Below, in pieces: positions 1 to 12,300 of a stretch of DNA of 64,000 bases. The stretch comes from Enterobacter asburiae. GTDB lineage: Bacteria; Pseudomonadota; Gammaproteobacteria; Enterobacterales; Enterobacteriaceae. The notes under the pieces were generated by a model. It had not been told where the DNA came from and searched no databases. It saw only the letters and a list, made by a program, of their open reading frames with translations. The DNA is taken from assembly GCF_021440515.1 (NCBI RefSeq), contig NZ_JAKCMV010000016.1, forward strand, positions 62,001-126,000. Direction: 5' to 3'. Each line of letters opens with the position of its first letter. Positions within the stretch are counted from its first letter, which is position 1. Made by a program: the position numbers and the translations under genes.

Positions 1-55
1 TGGCAGCAAGGGCAAACAGCGCGATCCAGCGGGTAAAACGCGAAGAGGTCATCAT
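1..55 (-). CDS. ldtC: L,D-transpeptidase LdtC, N-terminal fragment cut by window edge
   Basis: Only the first 18 codons are visible, reading leftward from an ATG at 55 (a double Met start, MMTSSRFTRW, followed by a hydrophobic run). This matches the start of the E. coli LdtC signal peptide, and LdtC (YcfS) is the neighbour of mfd in E. coli. LdtC is a periplasmic L,D-transpeptidase that attaches Braun lipoprotein to peptidoglycan. The catalytic YkuD domain lies outside the window, so identity rests on the signal peptide and synteny. Confidence 0.7.
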   Translation of the reverse strand, partial: MMTSSRFTRWIALFALAA

Positions 56-168
56 CACCATAATCCATATAAATGATAAGGTTATTGTTACTTAACCGGT
101 TAGCGATAATTATGGTGAATGGTTGTGTCGGGAAATCCAGGCGGATTGCAAGAGTTTGTAAATTGTTT

Positions 169-194
169 CCCCGGCAGCAAGGGTACTGCCGGGG
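169..194 (-). terminator. GC-rich hairpin at the 3' end of mfd
   Basis: A 9-bp perfect stem (CCCCGGCAG at 169-177 with CTGCCGGGG at 186-194) begins a few bases past the mfd stop codon. On the minus strand it is followed by AAACAATTT rather than a clean U-run. It may therefore be an RNA 3'-end stabiliser or a weak terminator rather than a strong intrinsic terminator. Confidence 0.45.
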
Positions 195-201
195 AGGGGG
201 G

Positions 202-3200
202 TTACGCGACGGCGTTCTCTTCAAGCTGGCGCATAAAGTTACGCACCCACTCCATGCGGGTTTTGCGCTCGGTCAGCTCCTGGGTGAACTTAAGCCGCGT
301 CGGCCCGTCCAGACGGTAGTGCTGCGGCTGCTTTTGCAGCAGGCCAATCAGCCACATCGGGTCGACGTGATTCTTCTCGGCAAACTCAACCATGCCGCCT
401 TTTTCGTTACTTTCAAGCTTGCGGATCCCCAGCTTCTGCGCCTGCTGGCGCAGTCGGGCGATATCGAGCAGGTTTCGCGCCGCGTCCGGCAGCAGGCCAA
501 AGCGGTCGATCAGCTCCACTTTGATCTCTTCCAGCTCGTTCTCGCTTTTCGCACTTGCAATACGCTTGTAGAACGACAGGCGGGTGTTCACGTCCGGGAT
601 AAAATCGTCCGGCAGCAGGGACGGCATACGCAGTTCGACCTCGGTCTGCTGGCTGGTTAAATCTTCCAGCGACGGCTCCCGTCCGGCCTTTAGCGCGTCC
701 ACGGCGTTCTCCAGCAGCTCCATGTACAGCGAGAAGCCGATGGTCTCCATCGAGCCGCTCTGGTCTTCGCCGAGCAGCTCACCGGCACCACGGATCTCAA
801 GGTCGTGGGTCGCCAGCGCAAAGCCCGCGCCCAGATCCTCCAGCGATGCAATCGCCTCCAGACGTTTTTGCGCGTCGGTGGTCATGGCCTTCGGATGCGG
901 GGTCAGCAGCCAGGCGTAGGCCTGATGGTGTGAACGCCCGACGCGCCCGCGCAGCTGGTGAAGCTGCGCCAGGCCGAAGTGATCCGCCCGTTCGATGATA
1001 ATGGTGTTCGCGGTCGGGATGTCGATCCCGGTTTCAATGATGGTGGTACACACCAGCACGTTAAAGCGCTGGTGGTGGAAATCATTCATCACCCGCTCCA
1101 GCTCGCGCTCGCGCATCTGCCCGTGACCGATGGCGATACGCGCCTCCGGCACCAGCTCCGCCAGCCTGTCCGCCGCTTTCTGGATGTTTTCAACGTCGTT
1201 ATAGAGATAGTAAACCTGCCCGCCGCGCAGCACTTCACGCAGAATCGCCTCGCGCACCACCAGGTTATCGTACTCCCGCACGAAGGTTTTCACCGCCAGA
1301 CGGCGCGCCGGAGGGGTGGCGATAATCGACAGGTCGCGCATGCCGCTCATCGCCATGTTCAGGGTGCGCGGGATCGGGGTAGCGGTCAGGGTCAGAATAT
1401 CGACGTCCGAGCGCATCGCTTTGATACGCTCTTTATGACGCACGCCGAAGCGGTGCTCTTCATCGACGATCAGCAGGCCGAGATCTTTCCACTTCACGTC
1501 GCTTTGCAGCAGCTTGTGGGTGCCGATCAGGATATCGATCTTGCCTTCGCTCGCCTGCTCCAGAATTTGCGTCTGCTCTTTGGCACTGCGAAAACGCGAC
1601 AGCATCTCGACGCGCACCGGCCAGTTGGCGAAGCGGTCGCGGAAGTTATCATAGTGCTGCTGGGCGAGCAGGGTGGTCGGCACGAGAACCGCCACCTGCT
1701 TGTTGTTCTCGACGGCAAGGAAGGCGGCGCGCATCGCCACTTCGGTTTTACCGAAGCCCACGTCGCCGCACACCAGCCGATCCATCGCCAGCGGCTGGCA
1801 CATGTCACTTAATACCGCGTTGATGGCCTGGGCCTGATCCGGCGTGGTTTCAAACGGGAAGCTGTCGCAGAACAGCTGATACTGCTCTTTATCGTGCTTA
1901 AAGGCGTAGCCTTTTTTTGCCGCGCGCTGGGCGTAAATATCCAGCAGCTCGGCGGCCACATCGCGCACTTTCTCCGCCGCCTTCTGGCGCGCGCGCGACC
2001 AGGCGTCGCTGCCCAGCTTGTGCAGCGGCGCGTTCTCTTCCGCGCCCCCGGCGTAGCGGCTGATGAGATGCAGCGACGATACCGGTACGTAAAGCTTGGC
2101 GTCGTTGGCGTAGGACAGCATCAGGTATTCGGCCTTAATGCCGCCCGCTTCGAGGGTGGTCATCCCCTGATAGCGCCCGACCCCGTGCTCAAGGTGCACA
2201 ATCGGCTGGCCCGGATGCAGCTCGGCCAGGTTGCGGATCAGCGTGTCCGGGTTAATGGTGCGGCGGCTGTCCTGACGACGACGCGCGACGCGCTCGCCCA
2301 ACAGGTCGCTTTCACAAACCAGCGCCAGATTGTTAATCGTATCGATAAAGCCATGTTCGGCCGCGCCGATCATCAGGTAGCGCCCGCTACCGCTGGCTTC
2401 GCTCAGACGCAAAATGCGCTTTGGTGCCACCTTAATGCGCCTGAGCAGCTCGCCCAGCGCTTCACGGCGGCCTTCGCTCTCGACGGAGAAAATCACCGGC
2501 CCGGTAAAGGATTCGAGGAACTTGCGCAGATTATCAAGCGGCGATTTCTGCTGCGCCTGAACCGACAGATCCGGCAGCGTCTTAAACGCGAGGTTGGTAT
2601 TGGCGGCCTTGTCGGCAAGGGTATCGGTTTTGAGCTGAATGCGCGGCCAGCGCTTCAGCTCGCTGTTAAGCTCGTCGGTGCGCAGCCACAGCTGTTCGGG
2701 CGGCAGCAGAGGGCGCATCGGATCCACGCCGCGATTTTCATAGCGCGCGCGGGTTTCGCTCTCGAAACGGCTGGCGCTGGCGTCGATATCCCCGGTGTTC
2801 ACAATCAGCGTATTGGCCGGGAAATAGCTAAACAGCGCGGGCAGCGGCTCGTTAAAGAACAGCGGCTGCCAGTACTCGATCCCGGCAGGCAGCGTGCCTT
2901 TACTGACCTGCTGGTAAATGTGTTCGGCATCGCGCTTCACGTCGAACTTATCGCGCCATTGGCTGCGGAACAGCTCGATGGCGGTTTTGTCCGTCGGAAA
3001 TTCATGGGCAGGCAGCAGGTTGATGGAGTCAACCTCTTCCAAAGTGCGCTGGGAATCCGGGTCGAACACCCGCAGGCTATCGATCTCATCGTCGAAGAAA
3101 TCCAGGCGATACGGCTGCTCGCTGCCCATCGGATAGAGGTCGAGCAGCGCGCCGCGCGTGGCGTACTCGCCGTGCTCCATCACCTGATCCACGTGACGAT

Positions 3201-3648
3201 ACCCGGCGCTGTCGAGCTGCGCGCGCAGGGCGTCGCGGGACAGGCGCTGGCCCTTTTTCATCACCAGCGCATGACCGTGCAGATAGCTGTGCGGGCAGAC
3301 GCGCTGCATCAGGGTATTCACCGGCACGATCAGCACGCCGCGCTGCATGGTCGGCAGCTGATAGAGCGTGGAGAGGCGCGAGGAGATAATTTCCTGATGC
3401 GGCGAGAAGCTGTCGTAGGGCAGGGTTTCCCAGTCCGCCAGGCTGAACACCAGGCTGTCGGTAAACTGGCGAATTTCATCGTGCAGGCGCAGGGCGTTTT
3501 GCATATCCTGGGCAACCAGTACCACCGGGCCAGGGTGTCGCTCTGCGATATCGGCCACCAGCGTGGCGCACGCCGCGCCCGTGAGTTCACCCAGCTGGCG
3601 CTGGTCGCCCGCTTTGCCGGGCAGGGAATAACGGTAGTGTTCAGGCAT
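202..3648 (-). CDS. mfd: Transcription-repair coupling factor Mfd
   Basis: Mfd recognises RNA polymerase stalled at DNA lesions, pushes it off with its ATP-driven translocase and recruits UvrA for nucleotide excision repair. The product is 1148 residues, the same length as the E. coli protein. It has a UvrB-like N-terminal half, an RNA-polymerase-binding module near residues 470-545, then a superfamily-2 motor with Walker A (GFGKT, about residue 630) and a DEEH box (about 728), followed by the C-terminal UvrA-masking domain. The ATG at 3648 gives the family-standard start MPEHYRYSLP. It appears to be transcribed alone, between ycfT and ldtC as in E. coli. Nothing is truncated or missing. Confidence 0.97.
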   Translation of the reverse strand: MPEHYRYSLPGKAGDQRQLGELTGAACATLVADIAERHPGPVVLVAQDMQNALRLHDEIRQFTDSLVFSLADWETLPYDSFSPHQEIISSRLSTLYQLPTMQRGVLIVPVNTLMQRVCPHSYLHGHALVMKKGQRLSRDALRAQLDSAGYRHVDQVMEHGEYATRGALLDLYPMGSEQPYRLDFFDDEIDSLRVFDPDSQRTLEEVDSINLLPAHEFPTDKTAIELFRSQWRDKFDVKRDAEHIYQQVSKGTLPAGIEYWQPLFFNEPLPALFSYFPANTLIVNTGDIDASASRFESETRARYENRGVDPMRPLLPPEQLWLRTDELNSELKRWPRIQLKTDTLADKAANTNLAFKTLPDLSVQAQQKSPLDNLRKFLESFTGPVIFSVESEGRREALGELLRRIKVAPKRILRLSEASGSGRYLMIGAAEHGFIDTINNLALVCESDLLGERVARRRQDSRRTINPDTLIRNLAELHPGQPIVHLEHGVGRYQGMTTLEAGGIKAEYLMLSYANDAKLYVPVSSLHLISRYAGGAEENAPLHKLGSDAWSRARQKAAEKVRDVAAELLDIYAQRAAKKGYAFKHDKEQYQLFCDSFPFETTPDQAQAINAVLSDMCQPLAMDRLVCGDVGFGKTEVAMRAAFLAVENNKQVAVLVPTTLLAQQHYDNFRDRFANWPVRVEMLSRFRSAKEQTQILEQASEGKIDILIGTHKLLQSDVKWKDLGLLIVDEEHRFGVRHKERIKAMRSDVDILTLTATPIPRTLNMAMSGMRDLSIIATPPARRLAVKTFVREYDNLVVREAILREVLRGGQVYYLYNDVENIQKAADRLAELVPEARIAIGHGQMRERELERVMNDFHHQRFNVLVCTTIIETGIDIPTANTIIIERADHFGLAQLHQLRGRVGRSHHQAYAWLLTPHPKAMTTDAQKRLEAIASLEDLGAGFALATHDLEIRGAGELLGEDQSGSMETIGFSLYMELLENAVDALKAGREPSLEDLTSQQTEVELRMPSLLPDDFIPDVNTRLSFYKRIASAKSENELEEIKVELIDRFGLLPDAARNLLDIARLRQQAQKLGIRKLESNEKGGMVEFAEKNHVDPMWLIGLLQKQPQHYRLDGPTRLKFTQELTERKTRMEWVRNFMRQLEENAVA

Positions 3649-3764
3649 GGCTTAGTCAGAGTCTCTTAATCGGTATACCCAGTATTGGGGCATATCACTG
3701 ATACGCAATGTCTTTATTATCCGCGATCGTTTTGTATTAGCAAATCGTAACCGCACGGAGGGGA

Positions 3765-3788
3765 AACTCGCCCTGTAAAGGGCGAGTT
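3765..3788 (-). terminator. Hairpin downstream of ycfT
   Basis: A 9-bp perfect inverted repeat, AACTCGCCC (3765-3773) with GGGCGAGTT (3780-3788) and a 6-nt loop, lies immediately past the ycfT stop codon. The stem is followed on the minus strand by TTTCCCC, so the U-run is short. It is probably the ycfT terminator. Confidence 0.5.
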
Positions 3789-3793
3789 AAATC

Positions 3794-4867
3794 TTAGCGC
3801 GAGGCCTGAGCGGCGGGCAGGCGAGCGGGCGGGGAGAAGAACAGATCGCCAAACAGGGCGGTGGAGACCTTGCGTACGCCCAGCCCGAACAGCGTGCAGA
3901 GCAGCAGGCTGGCAAACGGGTAAACGAGGATAAGCAAAAGCTCGGCCCAGACCGGCCAGTAGGCGGTATTCATTTCGCCAATCAGGAACAGGCTAAAGGC
4001 CTCGATTAAAATTCGGTGGGTAGTGTAAATGGCGATGGTGTTAGAGCCAATCACGTTCAGCAGGTTATCGGCGCTCAGCGAGTAGCGCTGTTCGACGCTA
4101 TAAAAGAGCTTCATGATCAGCAAAATCGACAGCAGCGAGAGCAGCAGCGGCACGTTGGCAAACCACAGCACCACCGACACAGCCCCAAAGGCGGCAATCG
4201 GCAGCCAGTGGCGACGCAGCACCATTCCCTTCATCCACGCCATCAGCTCTGCGCCGTACCAGGCGCCGAGGCTGTAGTAAATCATGTTGCGCACCACGCT
4301 GTTCATGCCCCACCAGGGCAGCGGCAGGAAGTTAATGGCGACGCTCGCCAGCGCAAGCAGCCCCAGCACCGGCAGCTTCCAGCGGCTCAGCAGTTTGCAC
4401 AGCGTGAAGTAAACCACCAGCGCGTACAGATACCAGAGGCTGGTGCTGGCGGTGAGCATACCCAGAATAAAGTGCGGCACCGAATCGGCGTACGCCGCGT
4501 TCGACGAGGTGGCAAGCTCGCGGTCGGGAGCCAGCCAGGCATTCAGATGGCTCAACGCCTGCCATTGCAGCACGCCCCACAGCGCCAGCACCCAGACAAT
4601 GCTCCAGATACGTTTATCCAGGCTGGTGCGCCAGTCCACTTCGTCGATGTAGCGGCGGATCAAATAGCCCGAGATAAAGAAAAATACCGGCATCCGAAAC
4701 GGCGCGAGGTAGAGATTAAAATAGACCCAGCATTTGGCGAGAAGGCCGGAAAGCGGGTGCTGAAGCCCGGTCAGGTGCGGATAAAAGGTGATAACCGAGT
4801 GATAAATCACCACCAGACAGATGCATAATCCCTTTATCTGGTTAATCCATAATGCTTTTTGTTTCAT
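3794..4867 (-). CDS. ycfT: Inner-membrane acyltransferase-3 family protein YcfT
   Basis: This is a polytopic membrane protein of the acyltransferase-3 family, which transfers acyl groups to envelope sugars in characterised members. The substrate of YcfT is unknown. I chose the ATG at 4867 (MKQKALWINQ), which gives 357 residues, the E. coli YcfT length. The open frame continues 44 codons upstream, but that extension is proline/arginine-rich and unlike the family. About ten hydrophobic segments are visible, and the N-terminal segment holds the family-typical His (VVIYHSVITF). It is followed by a hairpin and then by mfd on the same strand, and is divergent from lolC. Confidence 0.9.
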   Translation of the reverse strand: MKQKALWINQIKGLCICLVVIYHSVITFYPHLTGLQHPLSGLLAKCWVYFNLYLAPFRMPVFFFISGYLIRRYIDEVDWRTSLDKRIWSIVWVLALWGVLQWQALSHLNAWLAPDRELATSSNAAYADSVPHFILGMLTASTSLWYLYALVVYFTLCKLLSRWKLPVLGLLALASVAINFLPLPWWGMNSVVRNMIYYSLGAWYGAELMAWMKGMVLRRHWLPIAAFGAVSVVLWFANVPLLLSLLSILLIMKLFYSVEQRYSLSADNLLNVIGSNTIAIYTTHRILIEAFSLFLIGEMNTAYWPVWAELLLILVYPFASLLLCTLFGLGVRKVSTALFGDLFFSPPARLPAAQASR

Positions 4868-5062
4868 CGGAAGCCGATACCTGTTTTGCCATAAACGAAC
4901 CTGCGATCCTGAGCGAAGGGGGCGGCGATGTAATGGGTAAGAGTCTGTATCAGGACGATTTTCAGAAAAGGTGGAGGCCGCCGCAGGGAGCATCGGCAAG
5001 TAGCATCATGATTTATCTGAATTTTTCGGAAAAATGATTACCAAAGCTTACGGTTTCAGTCA

Positions 5063-8262
<3,200 letters not shown>

Positions 8263-8315
8263 TTACGTCACGATCTAGCGGCTTTCGGGCCGCCAGGTCG
8301 AAAGAGGAATGCGTT

Positions 8316-9227
8316 ATGTATTATGGATTTGATATTGGCGGCACCAAAATTGCGCTCGGCGTATTTGATGAAAATCTCAAATTGCAGTGGGAAACACGCG
8401 TTCCCACGCCGCGCGACGGCTACGACGAATTTTTAACGGCCATTGCCGCGCTGGTGGCGCAGGCCGATGCGCGCTTTGGCGTTAAGGGCACGGTAGGGAT
8501 CGGCATTCCGGGGATGCCCGAAACCGACGACGGCACGCTGTACGCCGCCAACGTGCCTGCCGCCAGCGGGAAACCGCTGCGCGCCGACCTTTCTGCTCTC
8601 CTTGAACGCGACGTACGTTTAGACAACGACGCCAACTGTTTTGCCCTTTCCGAAGCCTGGGACGATGAATTTCGCCAGTATCCGCTGGTGATGGGGCTGA
8701 TCCTCGGCACGGGCGTTGGCGGGGGGATTGTGGTTAACGGCAAGCCGATTACCGGGCGCAGCTACATTACCGGTGAGTTCGGCCACATCCGTCTGCCGGT
8801 TGATGCCCTTGAGGTTGTCGGGCGTGATTTTCCCCTGACGCGCTGCGGCTGCGGCCAGCACGGCTGTATCGAAAACTACCTCTCTGGCCGCGGGTTTGCG
8901 TGGCTATACGAACACTTCTATCATCAGAAACTTGAGGCCCCGCAGATCATTACGCTGTGGGAGCAGGGCGATAAACAGGCGCGAGAGCACGTTACGCGTT
9001 ACCTGGATTTGCTGGCGGTGTGTCTGGGGAATATCCTGACTATCGTTGACCCCGATCTGCTGGTGATAGGGGGCGGATTATCAAACTTTACTGCGATTAC
9101 GGAACAGCTGTCCGGGCGTTTGCCCCGACATTTATTGCCGGTCGCCCGCGTGCCGCGCATTGAACGCGCGCGTCACGGGGACGCAGGAGGAATGCGCGGA
9201 GCCGCCTTCCTTCATCTTACCGATTAG
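8316..9227 (+). CDS. nagK: N-acetyl-D-glucosamine kinase NagK
   Basis: NagK is a ROK-family kinase that phosphorylates N-acetylglucosamine salvaged from peptidoglycan recycling, giving GlcNAc-6-phosphate. It has 303 residues as in E. coli. Visible are the N-terminal phosphate loop ([10 protein letters not shown]), the ROK zinc site ([16 protein letters not shown]) with its preceding His, and the ATP-binding GTGVGGG motif. A good ribosome-binding site (AGAGGA) precedes the ATG. It lies 53 bp after lolE and 14 bp before cobB, so co-transcription with cobB is likely. Confidence 0.96.
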   Translation: MYYGFDIGGTKIALGVFDENLKLQWETRVPTPRDGYDEFLTAIAALVAQADARFGVKGTVGIGIPGMPETDDGTLYAANVPAASGKPLRADLSALLERDVRLDNDANCFALSEAWDDEFRQYPLVMGLILGTGVGGGIVVNGKPITGRSYITGEFGHIRLPVDALEVVGRDFPLTRCGCGQHGCIENYLSGRGFAWLYEHFYHQKLEAPQIITLWEQGDKQAREHVTRYLDLLAVCLGNILTIVDPDLLVIGGGLSNFTAITEQLSGRLPRHLLPVARVPRIERARHGDAGGMRGAAFLHLTD

Positions 9228-9241
9228 TCTACGAGGTTCTT

Positions 9242-10063
9242 ATGCTGTCGCGTCGCCAGGGTCGACTCAGCCGTTTTCGTAAAAACAAACGCCGTTTGCG
9301 CGAGCGGTTGCGCCAGCGGATCTTTTTCAGAGACAGAATCATGCCAGAAGCGATGGATAAACCCAGAGTAGTGGTACTGACCGGGGCGGGGATCTCCGCC
9401 GAGTCCGGCATTCGCACCTTCCGTGCGGCAGACGGCCTGTGGGAGGAGCACCGCGTCGAAGACGTGGCGACGCCGGAAGGTTTCGCCCGCGACCCCGAAC
9501 TGGTGCAGGAATTCTATAATGCCCGCCGCAGACAGCTTCAGCAGCCGGAGGTCGCACCCAATGCGGCCCATCTGGCGCTGGCGCGGCTTGAAGAGGCGCT
9601 GGGGGATCGTTTTATGCTGGTCACCCAGAACATCGACAACCTGCACGAACGCGCCGGAAACCACAACGTTCTTCACATGCACGGCGAGCTGTTAAAAGTG
9701 CGCTGCGCCACAAGCGGCCAGGTGCTGGACTGGACGGACGACGTGCAGCCGGACGATCGCTGTCACTGCTGCCAGTTCCCGTCCCGACTGCGCCCGCACG
9801 TGGTGTGGTTTGGTGAAATGCCGCTCGGCATGGACCATATCTACAGCGCGCTGGCGATGGCGGACGTGTTTATCGCCATCGGCACGTCGGGCCATGTTTA
9901 TCCCGCAGCAGGGTTTGTACACGAAGCGCGGCTGCACGGGGCGCACACGGTTGAGCTGAACCTTGAGCCGAGCCAGGTGGGCAGCGAGTTTGAAGAGAAG
10001 CATTACGGGCTGGCGAGCGAAGTGGTGCCAGAGTTTGTGGACAAGCTGCTGAAAGGGCTGTAG
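9242..10063 (+). CDS. cobB: NAD-dependent protein deacylase (sirtuin) CobB
   Basis: CobB removes acetyl, succinyl and other acyl groups from lysines using NAD+. A known target is acetyl-CoA synthetase. It has 273 residues against 279 in E. coli, with a slightly shorter C-terminus. The sirtuin motifs [10 protein letters not shown] and TQNID, the catalytic His in LHMHGE and the zinc-binding cysteines are present. The basic N-terminus ([17 protein letters not shown]) is the long-isoform extension. An internal Met before EAMDKPRV could give the short isoform described in Salmonella and E. coli. Confidence 0.96.
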   Translation: MLSRRQGRLSRFRKNKRRLRERLRQRIFFRDRIMPEAMDKPRVVVLTGAGISAESGIRTFRAADGLWEEHRVEDVATPEGFARDPELVQEFYNARRRQLQQPEVAPNAAHLALARLEEALGDRFMLVTQNIDNLHERAGNHNVLHMHGELLKVRCATSGQVLDWTDDVQPDDRCHCCQFPSRLRPHVVWFGEMPLGMDHIYSALAMADVFIAIGTSGHVYPAAGFVHEARLHGAHTVELNLEPSQVGSEFEEKHYGLASEVVPEFVDKLLKGL

Positions 10064-10074
10064 TGCGATGATGT

Positions 10075-10104
10075 GCCGGGTGGCGCTGCGCTTACCCGGC
10101 CTAC
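10075..10104 (+). repeat. REP element
   Basis: A single REP palindrome (GCCGGGTGGCGCTGCGC then the TTACCCGGCCTAC arm) lies just after cobB. The same sequence core recurs at 15754, 51885 and 59421 in this window. Such elements form stable mRNA 3'-end hairpins. Confidence 0.85.
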
Positions 10105-10147
10105 GTATTGTTACAGCGATTCGATTGTAAACAGAGACATAAATCTT

Positions 10148-10408
10148 ACAGCGGCACCCTGGTCCGGCTGTAAATCGCCGAAGCGTTTCCGTAATGCCGG
10201 GGCGAGGCGCATGGACGCGCCGAGAGGGCATAGCCTGCATGGATGCAGGCTGGTGCCCGACCCGATAGCATGAAGGAATAAGCTGAGGGGATCGCGAAGC
10301 GACGATTTTCTTGCCGGGAGCCCGGGTTGTCAGGGCGGTGGCGGTGAACCGCCCTGACACGTTCACAAGTGTGGTAGCGACAGAGAAGCAAGGAACGTGA
10401 GGTGAACG
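10148..10408. repeat. Highly structured intergenic element with six inverted repeats, function unknown
   Basis: The cobB-potD gap (10064-10477) holds no credible gene. It contains an array of hairpins: ACAGC/GCTGT (10148-10171), GGCGC/GCGCC (10206-10221), GCCTGC/GCAGGC nested in GGGCA/TGCCC (10226-10258), TCGC/GCGA (10282-10292), a perfect 10-bp stem GTCAGGGCGG/CCGCCCTGAC (10329-10358), and CGTTCAC/GTGAACG (10360-10408). The density resembles a dispersed repeat or a folded RNA. I believe similar sequence recurs in intergenic regions of Enterobacter-type genomes, but only one copy lies here, so this cannot be tested from the window. The ycfZ and ymfA genes found here in E. coli are absent. Confidence 0.55.
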
Positions 10409-10432
10409 GAATGACCACAACAGCCGTATGTT

Positions 10433-10471
10433 CCCCTCACCCCAGCCCTCTCCCCAAAGAGGAGAGGGAGT
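10433..10471 (-). terminator. C-rich repeat and hairpin terminating potD
   Basis: The stem CCCTCTCC (10446-10453) pairs with GGAGAGGG (10461-10468) a few bases past the potD stop. The upstream CCTCACCCCAGCCCTCTC is nearly identical to a sequence read on the minus strand near 59464-59484, and the hairpin is 21/23 identical to one at 62971-62993. It is therefore one member of a dispersed hairpin family used at gene ends. Confidence 0.6.
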
Positions 10472-10477
10472 TAGTCC

Positions 10478-11512
10478 TTAGCGTCCCGCCTTCAGCTTCT
10501 GATAATACTCTTCATAAATTCGGCTCGCGTCGCCGACGTCGTTCTGCCATTCGCCTTTATTGATAGTTTCCGCGTCAGGGTAGAGCGACTTATCGTTCGC
10601 GACGTCCGGGCTTAACAGCTTACGCGCCGCCAGGTTTGGCGTCGGATAACCGATGGTTTCCGCAACCTGTTTTGCCACGTCCGGGCGCAGCAGGAAGTTA
10701 ATCAGCTTCAGCGCACCCTCTTTGTTTTTAGCGTTTGCCGGAATCGACAGGCTGTCCATCCAGAAGATCCCGCCCTCTTTAGGCCAGACGACTTCAAGCG
10801 GCGTACCGGCCTGACGCGCGACCCAGGCGGAGCCGTTCCACACCATGCCCAGATTCACTTCCCCTTCCATGTACGGGTTGGCCGGGTTATCTGAGTTAAA
10901 CGCCGCCACGTTTGGCATCAGCTTTTTCAGCTCGTTATAGGCAGCTTCAATCTCTTTCGGATCGGTGGTGTTGCCGGAATACCCCAGCTTGCGCAGCGCC
11001 ATCTGGAACACTTCACGCGCGTCGTCGGTCAGCAGCAGGCTGCCTTTGTACTCCGGCTTCCACAGGTCGGCCCAGCTGGTGACGGTTTTCGGATCGATTT
11101 CGTCGCTGTTGATGCCGATGGCCGTCGCGCCCCAGATGTACGGAATGGAGTAATCGTTGTTCGGATCGAACGGCTTGTTGAGCATCTGCGGATCGAGATT
11201 TGAAAAATTGGTCAGCTTCGTTTTGTCGATCTTCTGGATCATCCCCTCTTTGCGCATTTTGTCGACAAAGTAGGTCGACGGCACCACCAGATCGTAGGCC
11301 CCGTCTTTGTAGGTCTTGAGCTTGGCGTACATGGTTTCATTCGATTCATAGGTCGAATAAATCACCTTGATGCCGGTCTCTTTGGTGAACTGCTCCAGCA
11401 GGCCCGGCGGCACGTACTCGGTCCAGTTGTAAAAGTAGAGCGTTTTGCTGTCATCAGCGTGCGCCGCACCCATCGTGAGCGCCAGCGCCGCAGCGGCGAG
11501 CATCTTTTTCAT
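10478..11512 (-). CDS. potD: Spermidine/putrescine ABC transporter substrate-binding protein PotD
   Basis: PotD is the periplasmic binding protein that captures spermidine (preferred) and putrescine for the PotABCD importer. It has 344 residues against 348 in E. coli. The N-terminus MKKMLAAAALALTMGAAHA is a signal peptide ending in a normal signal-peptidase-I site (AHA-DD). The mature part has the two-lobed polyamine-binding fold, including the YFYNWTEYVPP start and the conserved aromatic and acidic ligand residues. It is the last gene of the operon: potC ends 4 nt inside its start, and a hairpin terminator follows it. Confidence 0.96.
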   Translation of the reverse strand: MKKMLAAAALALTMGAAHADDSKTLYFYNWTEYVPPGLLEQFTKETGIKVIYSTYESNETMYAKLKTYKDGAYDLVVPSTYFVDKMRKEGMIQKIDKTKLTNFSNLDPQMLNKPFDPNNDYSIPYIWGATAIGINSDEIDPKTVTSWADLWKPEYKGSLLLTDDAREVFQMALRKLGYSGNTTDPKEIEAAYNELKKLMPNVAAFNSDNPANPYMEGEVNLGMVWNGSAWVARQAGTPLEVVWPKEGGIFWMDSLSIPANAKNKEGALKLINFLLRPDVAKQVAETIGYPTPNLAARKLLSPDVANDKSLYPDAETINKGEWQNDVGDASRIYEEYYQKLKAGR

Positions 11513-12300
11513 TTCATTGTCCCCTGAGATTTTGTTTTATCACGAGCAATAACCTGGCTGGCAATCACCAGAACCAGCGAAAGCAGCAGCAGAATGGTTG
11601 CCAGCGCGTTCACCTCTGGCGACACACCGACTTTAACCATCGAGTAGATCTTCAACGGCAGAATTTCATAGCTCGGCCCGGTGACGAACGACGACACGAC
11701 CACGTCGTCCATCGACAGGGTAAAGCTCAGCAGCCACCCGGCCGCGACGGCGGGCATCGCCAGCGGCAGGATGATTTTGCGCAGAATGGTTAACTCGCTG
11801 GCCCCCAGATCTTTCGCCGCCTCCAGCATCCGCACGTCAAAGCCCTTCAGACGGGAGTAGACGGTGACGACCACAAACGGCAGGCAGAAGGTGATGTGCG
11901 AGAACAGCAGCGACCAGAAGCCCAGCTGAACGCCCAGCAGCATAAACAGCACCAGCAGCGAAATCGCCATTACGATGTCCGGCGACATCATCACCACAAA
12001 CAGCATGCCGCTGACGAAGGGTTTACCGCGAAAACGATAGCGGTAAAGCGCCACGGCGGTGAGCGAGCCGATCAGCGTGGCGAAGGTGGCGGAGAATATC
12101 GCCATCGTCAGCGAGTGCTGTGCGGCCTGAAGCAGGCTGTCGTTATTCATCAGCAGGCTATACCATTTGGTGGTAAAGCCCTGCCAGCTGATCCCAAAGC
12201 GCGAGCTGTTAAACGAGTTCACGATCAAAATGATAATCGGGATATAAAGATACGCGTAGATGGCGGTCATAAAACCGCCGCGAAGCAGTCGACCGATCAT
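11509..12300 (-). CDS. potC: Spermidine/putrescine ABC transporter permease PotC
   Basis: PotC is one of the two inner-membrane permeases of the polyamine importer. It has 263 residues with about six transmembrane helices and the EAA-type loop that contacts the ATPase (EAAKDLGASELTILRKIILP). It overlaps potB at its start and potD at its end by 4 nt each, indicating translational coupling. Confidence 0.96.
   Translation of the reverse strand: MIGRLLRGGFMTAIYAYLYIPIIILIVNSFNSSRFGISWQGFTTKWYSLLMNNDSLLQAAQHSLTMAIFSATFATLIGSLTAVALYRYRFRGKPFVSGMLFVVMMSPDIVMAISLLVLFMLLGVQLGFWSLLFSHITFCLPFVVVTVYSRLKGFDVRMLEAAKDLGASELTILRKIILPLAMPAVAAGWLLSFTLSMDDVVVSSFVTGPSYEILPLKIYSMVKVGVSPEVNALATILLLLSLVLVIASQVIARDKTKSQGTMK

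Noticed and set aside
1894-3669. A 591-codon open frame on the plus strand opposite mfd
   Set aside because: It is wholly antisense to the clear mfd gene, its translation is rich in Arg/Gln/His/Ala as expected of the GC-rich complementary frame, and it shows no family motif.
9692-10420. A 242-codon minus-strand frame across the cobB 3' end and the structured intergenic element
   Set aside because: Half of it is antisense to cobB and the rest runs through inverted repeats and a REP; no recognisable domain.
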